From Bdellovibrionales bacterium (GTDB lineage: Bacteria > Bdellovibrionota > Bacteriovoracia > Bacteriovoracales > Bacteriovoracaceae): a DNA stretch of 17,364 nucleotides. The position numbers were made by a program, and so were the translations under genes. Below, piece by piece: positions 14,035 through 17,364 of the stretch. The stretch lies in contig JAHFAA010000017.1 in NCBI GenBank assembly GCA_023250775.1, positions 1-17,364 of the forward strand, written 5' to 3'. The stretch's first letter is position 1; each line of letters begins with the position of its first letter. The notes beneath the pieces are model-generated. The model saw nothing but the letters and a program-made list of their open reading frames with translations, had not been told where the DNA came from and ran no database searches.

Positions 14035-14061
14035 TAATATCATTCATTTAGTCGCCGATAT
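14035..14061 (+). promoter_or_regulatory. Candidate flagellar sigma28 (FliA) promoter for motAB
   Basis: TAAT (14035-14038), then exactly 15 bases, then GCCGATAT (14054-14061) fits the enterobacterial FliA pattern TAAA-N15-GCCGATAA at 3 of 4 and 7 of 8 positions. Transcription would begin near 14069, about 30 bases before the motA start. Late flagellar genes such as motAB are classically FliA-dependent, so site and target agree. The same bases also form a 6-bp inverted repeat (GTCGCC/GGTGAC, 14051-14069), which I consider incidental. Confidence 0.55.
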
Positions 14062-14100
14062 CAGGTGACGTATTCCAAGTTTTTTTAAGCGGAGTCTCCC

Positions 14101-14883
14101 ATGGATCTTGCGACGATTATTGGTGTCATTTTGATAGCTCTTTCACTGATTGGATCGATTTTACTCTCGGCTCCCTTGGAGACCTTCTGGGATGTTCCTT
14201 CCATTTTGTGTGTCGTGGTGGGAACAATGGGCACGACGTTTATTAAATGGCCTTTAGATAGTTTAAAGGCCCTTGGTGTCGTAACGATGAAGGCCTTTTT
14301 TTTCAAAAGATGTGATGTTGGTGCGACAATTGATGAAATTGGGAGTTTGGCAGAAACGGCCAGGAGAGAATCCATTTTTGCTTTGGAGAAAGTGCCCGTA
14401 CAAGATCCTTTTATGAAAAAGGCAATGACTCTGGCTGCCGACAACCGGCCCCCCGAAGTCATTAAGTCTATCTTACAACTTGAAATTGATAATATGATCG
14501 AACGCCACAAAACCGGCGGTGACATGTTGGATGGCATTGCAGCTGATGGTCCCTCGTTTGGACTGCTTGGAACAATCATTGGTCTTGTTATCATGCTCAA
14601 AAATATGTCGGACCCCTCCGCGATTGGACCTGCAATGGCAGTGGCCCTTCTGACAACCTTTTATGGTTCGATTATTGCCAACTGCATAGCGAGTCCTTTA
14701 AAGGCAAAAATTGGGCTCAGAAGCGGCGAAGAAGTTAACAAGATGAATATTATTGTGGCCGGGACTCTCGGGATTGTGGCAGGGGAGAACCCGCGCTTGA
14801 TCCGTGAAAAACTGTCGGCCTTTTTAGCGCCTGGTGACCGTCCTAAGGATGATGAGGAAGCGGCAGCTGCGGGAAAAGCGTAA
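14101..14883 (+). CDS. motA: Flagellar motor stator protein MotA, sodium-type (PomA-like)
   Basis: MotA/PomA forms the ring around MotB in the inner-membrane stator and pushes on the rotor using ion flow. The 260 residues have four hydrophobic segments near 2-24, 32-50, 150-170 and 178-200, with the large cytoplasmic loop between the second and third. That loop carries ETARRESIFALE, whose Arg and Glu residues (about 89 and 96) match the charged residues that contact the rotor protein FliG. Pro151 in DGPSFGLLGTIIG corresponds to the conserved third-helix proline. MDLATIIG at the start and DPSAIGPAMAVALLTTFYG closely follow Vibrio PomA rather than E. coli MotA, suggesting sodium coupling (inference). 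GGAG at 14091-14094 precedes ATG 14101 by 6 bases. motB follows after 21 bases. The C-terminus is acidic then alanine-rich. Confidence 0.95.
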   Translation: MDLATIIGVILIALSLIGSILLSAPLETFWDVPSILCVVVGTMGTTFIKWPLDSLKALGVVTMKAFFFKRCDVGATIDEIGSLAETARRESIFALEKVPVQDPFMKKAMTLAADNRPPEVIKSILQLEIDNMIERHKTGGDMLDGIAADGPSFGLLGTIIGLVIMLKNMSDPSAIGPAMAVALLTTFYGSIIANCIASPLKAKIGLRSGEEVNKMNIIVAGTLGIVAGENPRLIREKLSAFLAPGDRPKDDEEAAAAGKA

Positions 14884-14904
14884 GCATGAAAGTGCGAGAG
14901 AATT

Positions 14905-15738
14905 ATGGCAGATAAGAATCAAGCAGTCGTCCCAGAATGTCCCAAATGTGCTCCGTGTAAACCTGGCTTGCCAGCTTGGCTGGGCACTATGGCGGACATG
15001 ATGACTAACACGCTGACTTTTTTTGTTCTGCTCTTGTCGTTTGCCAAAACTGAAACCAGCAAGCAAGAAGCAGTCTATGGTTCTATTCGAAATGCCTTTG
15101 GGGGCCTGGCACACACTGTCGGTCCCACGGTGCAGTTAGGGAAGACGGCCGATAATGACCCTGCGATGTTAGAGGCGGAAGAACCCGCCAAAGCCTTTCC
15201 TATTGATTTTCTCACGACTGAGGGAATGCTGGATAAATATGAAATTAATCGTGAATCGACCGAAGTTTTGCGCCAAATGAAAAAAGACTTGAGTACCGTC
15301 GGGCTTTCAGATCGAGTCGATGCGTATGAAACTTCCGAGGGAATCCAGGTTCAGCTAAAAGACGCGATTACTTTTAAGCCTGGAAGTGTTGAGGTTGAGC
15401 ATGTTTCAGCCGAGGTGTTCGAAAAATTGGTCAAGCTGCTGGGTGAAAGGGACTGGGTGGTCTTTATTTTAGGCCATGCGTCTCCGGGGGAAAGATCGAA
15501 AGAAATTCCAGGCGATGCCATGATGCTCTCGGCCCTGCGGGCCAATGCCGTGATGAAGTCACTTATGAGGCGAGGTGTACCTGCAGCTTCCATCACCTCG
15601 ACCTTTTATGGTGATTCACGCCCGCTGGCGTTCACAGGAAAAACACCAGAAGAAAATGCACAGCTGTCGAGACGTGTAGAATTTATGATCAGAAAAAACG
15701 ATTTATATCATGAAGGACACAAAGTCAGTGGCCAATAA
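14905..15738 (+). CDS. motB: Flagellar motor stator protein MotB, sodium-type (PomB-like)
   Basis: MotB/PomB is the ion-carrying stator subunit, anchored to peptidoglycan. The 277 residues start with a cytoplasmic tail containing three cysteines (ECPKCAPCKPG), then PAWLGTMADMMTNTLTFFVLLLSF, a single transmembrane helix in which Asp31 matches the essential ion-binding aspartate. The plug and linker region covers about residues 55-150. The C-terminal OmpA-like domain spans about 150-265, with GIQVQLKDAITFKPGS, VFILGHASPGERS, LSALRANAVMKSL and SRRVEFMI. The usual GHTD is replaced by GHAS, so peptidoglycan contacts may differ. The tail and helix resemble PomB, in agreement with the PomA-like partner. 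The gene overlaps the following pseudouridine synthase by 29 bases. Confidence 0.94.
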   Translation: MADKNQAVVPECPKCAPCKPGLPAWLGTMADMMTNTLTFFVLLLSFAKTETSKQEAVYGSIRNAFGGLAHTVGPTVQLGKTADNDPAMLEAEEPAKAFPIDFLTTEGMLDKYEINRESTEVLRQMKKDLSTVGLSDRVDAYETSEGIQVQLKDAITFKPGSVEVEHVSAEVFEKLVKLLGERDWVVFILGHASPGERSKEIPGDAMMLSALRANAVMKSLMRRGVPAASITSTFYGDSRPLAFTGKTPEENAQLSRRVEFMIRKNDLYHEGHKVSGQ

Positions 15739-16657
15739 TAAGGGCAGAGAACCTTCTGGAAGTTTTACCGAATTTTGTTTTATCTCCGAGATCAATGTTG
15801 AAGATTGGTTGCGAAATGACCTAGGCATTTCACGCAGTAAGATTAAAGAGTTTCACTTAAAAAAAAAGTTACTCGAAAAGAAAACACGGAAAGAAGAAAA
15901 TCTTAAATTTCCAATTGATTTAATTAATATTCATCTGATCAATCCCGTATTTACAGGTTCAGAGATAAAAATTTTGCACACGGATAATGATCTTGTGACA
16001 CTTTCCAAGCCTGCCGGGATGCATATCTTTCCCTTGAAATATGGCGAGAAAGATACTGTACTTAATTTTTTAAGAAATCAAAATTTTGGCCATGATGTTT
16101 TGGAAGTTGCCTCTCATACCCACGAAAAGGGGGCATTGTTTCGCATTGACCGTGTTACTTCTGGCCTTATGGTTTTCGCGCGAAAGGCCAGCATCTATGA
16201 ACAGTTCCGCAACAAGCTTGCAATTCAAAAATACTACCTTGCTGTCATAGAAGGCGCTGTAACTGTGGCCGGAGAGCATCGCCATTTTCTTTCTGGCCTT
16301 GCGAAGGGAGGGCCAAAAGTTAGGTGTTCAAATGAATCAACTGCTGAGAGTGTTCAGGCCAATATAGAAATTATCCCATTGAGTTATAATCAAAAATTGA
16401 ATTTGTCTTTAGTCGGAGTCGTCTTGAACGAAGGGCATCGTCATCAGATTCGTGTGCAGCTGGCCTACTTAGGATTTCCGATTTTGGGCGATGATTTGTA
16501 TGGAGGAAGGCGAGCGGAGAGAGTTTTCTTGCATGCTTGGGCCTATCGTTTTGGAGAAAAAATATTTAGTGATGAGACCTGTCCATTATTTGGCAATTTC
16601 TTTGATTTGGACAGTGGCCTTAAGATGTTCCGCAATCATTGTGGGATCAGTGAGTGA
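15710..16657 (+). CDS. RluA-family RNA pseudouridine synthase with S4-like N-terminus
   Basis: Enzymes of this family isomerise specific uridines in rRNA or tRNA to pseudouridine. Residues 28-78 resemble a divergent S4 RNA-binding domain (NVEDWLRNDLGISRSKIKEF, then a lysine-rich stretch). The catalytic domain runs from about residue 87. It contains DLVTLSKPAGMHIFP and FRIDRVTSGLMVFARK, in which Asp147 is the catalytic aspartate, although the usual His of HRLD is Phe here. Later landmarks are KYYLAVIEG, EGHRHQIRVQLAYLGFPILGDDLYGG and FLHAWAYRF. The exact target base cannot be told from sequence, so no symbol is given. ATG 15710 overlaps motB by 29 bases without a clear ribosome binding site; GTG 15728, with AAGGA 10 bases upstream, is a fair alternative. 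The final 72 bases overlap the opposite-strand gene. Confidence 0.88.
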   Translation: MKDTKSVANNKGREPSGSFTEFCFISEINVEDWLRNDLGISRSKIKEFHLKKKLLEKKTRKEENLKFPIDLINIHLINPVFTGSEIKILHTDNDLVTLSKPAGMHIFPLKYGEKDTVLNFLRNQNFGHDVLEVASHTHEKGALFRIDRVTSGLMVFARKASIYEQFRNKLAIQKYYLAVIEGAVTVAGEHRHFLSGLAKGGPKVRCSNESTAESVQANIEIIPLSYNQKLNLSLVGVVLNEGHRHQIRVQLAYLGFPILGDDLYGGRRAERVFLHAWAYRFGEKIFSDETCPLFGNFFDLDSGLKMFRNHCGISE

Positions 16658-17155
16658 CGGAAGTTTAAATAAGTATTGTCCGTGAGTGTAGGCTGCAATC
16701 TTTAGCTTGCTTGTCTCCAAGATAACTTTAATGTTGCCAGTTTTCTCAAGTGTGGCATTCGGTGAATTTTTGGCGATGTGAATAAGACTATTGGCCAATT
16801 CACGATAATGGAGGGCGTAAATGTTCTCCTTCAATTTTTTTGGATCTTTTTTTTGTGCCAAAAGTTTTTCTAGAACCTTTTCATCCAAAGTGATTGTGAC
16901 AGTAAGATCATTGACATCACATTCGGTCTTCCAGCTTTGAGGGATGTGGCGATTTAATTGGATCAGCTCCGCTGGGCACGAGTGGCCTTCGAGTGCTTGC
17001 CTATGCTCCTTCACCTGTTTGGGAAGGTTGATACTGGAGAGAAAAATTGCCATGAAAAGGATGCCAATCATAAGGATCGGCCTTTCCATCATCCAAAGAT
17101 AAACTTTCGACATAGGGCAATTATGCCTGGAGTGCGAGATTAAATCTAATAACAT
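16586..17155 (-). CDS. Unrecognised membrane-anchored protein
   Basis: I do not recognise this 189-residue protein. One hydrophobic helix (PILMIGILFMAIFLSSINL, about residues 26-44) near the N-terminus should anchor it in the inner membrane, with the rest outside the cytoplasm. Two cysteines that may form a disulfide follow (in HSCPAEL and TECDV). The remainder is an alpha/beta domain rich in lysine, with DLTVTITLDEKVLEKLL and NIKVILETSKLKIAAY suggesting a strand-helix-strand arrangement. ATG 17155 is used because AGG lies 9 bases before it; ATG 17113, which begins just before the anchor, is a real alternative. It is transcribed toward the pseudouridine synthase gene and overlaps its end by 72 bases. 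Coding confidence is moderate, based on length and composition. Confidence 0.65.
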   Translation of the reverse strand: MLLDLISHSRHNCPMSKVYLWMMERPILMIGILFMAIFLSSINLPKQVKEHRQALEGHSCPAELIQLNRHIPQSWKTECDVNDLTVTITLDEKVLEKLLAQKKDPKKLKENIYALHYRELANSLIHIAKNSPNATLEKTGNIKVILETSKLKIAAYTHGQYLFKLPSLTDPTMIAEHLKATVQIKEIAK

Positions 17156-17240
17156 GTTCTTTTGCCTAGTTAGCTAAAGTTGATGAAAAAGCTAAAGAAT
17201 GCGTTTCAAAGTCCGAACAGATTAGTAGGAATTTACTGCT

Positions 17241-17258
17241 GGTGAGGGCATCCTCACT
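17241..17258 (+). other. Short perfect hairpin before the last gene start
   Basis: GTGAGG (17242-17247) and CCTCAC (17252-17257) form a 6-bp stem with a GCAT loop, extendable by one G-U pair. It ends 15 bases before the candidate start at 17273 and has no T-tract, so it is not a terminator. It could affect translation of the downstream gene, but a stem this short can occur by chance. Confidence 0.35.
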
Positions 17259-17272
17259 TGATGGGGTTATGA

Positions 17273-17364
17273 ATGACCTATAATTCGTTTGTCTTTAGGG
17301 ATAAGGCATTTCAATTGGCCTGTCTGATTGAAGGATTGGAAAGTGAAATTGCCTTAGATGATTT
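17273..17364 (+). CDS. Start of an unidentified gene, truncated by the window end
   Basis: ATG 17273 opens a frame of 30 complete codons that is still open at the last base. It begins MTYNSFVFRDKAFQLACLI and continues with an acidic, helical-looking stretch. A TGA lies in frame immediately before the ATG, so the start cannot be further upstream. The ribosome binding site is weak (GGGG at 17263-17266). The product is not recognisable from so few residues. It is divergent from the membrane-anchored gene, with a 117-base gap holding the hairpin at 17241-17258 and no convincing promoter. Confidence 0.45.
   Translation, partial: MTYNSFVFRDKAFQLACLIEGLESEIALDD

Noticed and set aside
14085..14600. 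171-residue minus-strand open frame opposite motA
   Set aside because: It mirrors the hydrophobic codons of motA and has no recognisable motif; motA explains the DNA.

Overview
The window reads as a dense, ordinary-looking stretch of chromosome from a flagellated Gram-negative bacterium. The best inference is a member of the Bdellovibrionota or a relative once placed in the deltaproteobacteria. The reasons are the ribosomal cluster order S6, S18, DUF2232 membrane protein, L9, DnaB; a sodium-type (PomAB-like) motor pair; an RNase G; and many lineage-specific membrane or signalling proteins. This placement comes from gene order and protein style, not from a database search. I saw no rRNA, tRNA, CRISPR array, insertion sequence or phage gene.

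Layout. (1) 1-2621, plus strand: a tightly coupled operon with the end of an M23 peptidase, an unrecognised protein, a PAS/HisKA protein with a decayed ATPase domain, and the fluoride channel gene crcB. (2) 2562-6179, minus strand: a nucleoside-salvage operon transcribed deoA, then purine nucleoside phosphorylase, then a DEDDh exonuclease with a large unidentified C-terminal part. (3) 6305-8411, plus strand: a small exported protein followed by RNase G. (4) 8531-13503, plus strand: the ribosome/replication cluster, with a fused S6-S18 gene, a DUF2232 protein, rplI, a strong terminator, dnaB and pabB. (5) 13741-16657, plus strand: a 75-residue protein with its own sigma70-like promoter, motA and motB behind a sigma28-like promoter, and an RluA-type pseudouridine synthase overlapping the end of motB. 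(6) 16586-17155, minus strand: an unrecognised membrane-anchored protein. It is followed by the first 30 codons of a plus-strand gene that runs off the window.

The most striking feature is at 8531-9157. Ribosomal proteins bS6 and bS18, which are normally separate gene products that pair on the 30S platform, are encoded here as one uninterrupted 208-residue protein. An acidic linker joins the two complete domains. The gene sits exactly where rpsF and rpsR are normally neighbours, and an 8-bp hairpin lies just upstream of its ribosome binding site. No in-frame start codon near the junction would allow a separate S18 to be made in the usual way.

Other points of interest are an intrinsic terminator that ends only about 15 bases before the dnaB start codon, with a possible competing RNA fold; a histidine-kinase-like protein lacking the ATP-binding glycine boxes; a small exported protein combining glycine-rich helices with an outer-membrane-type C-terminus; and two convergent gene pairs whose coding ends overlap by 60-72 bases.
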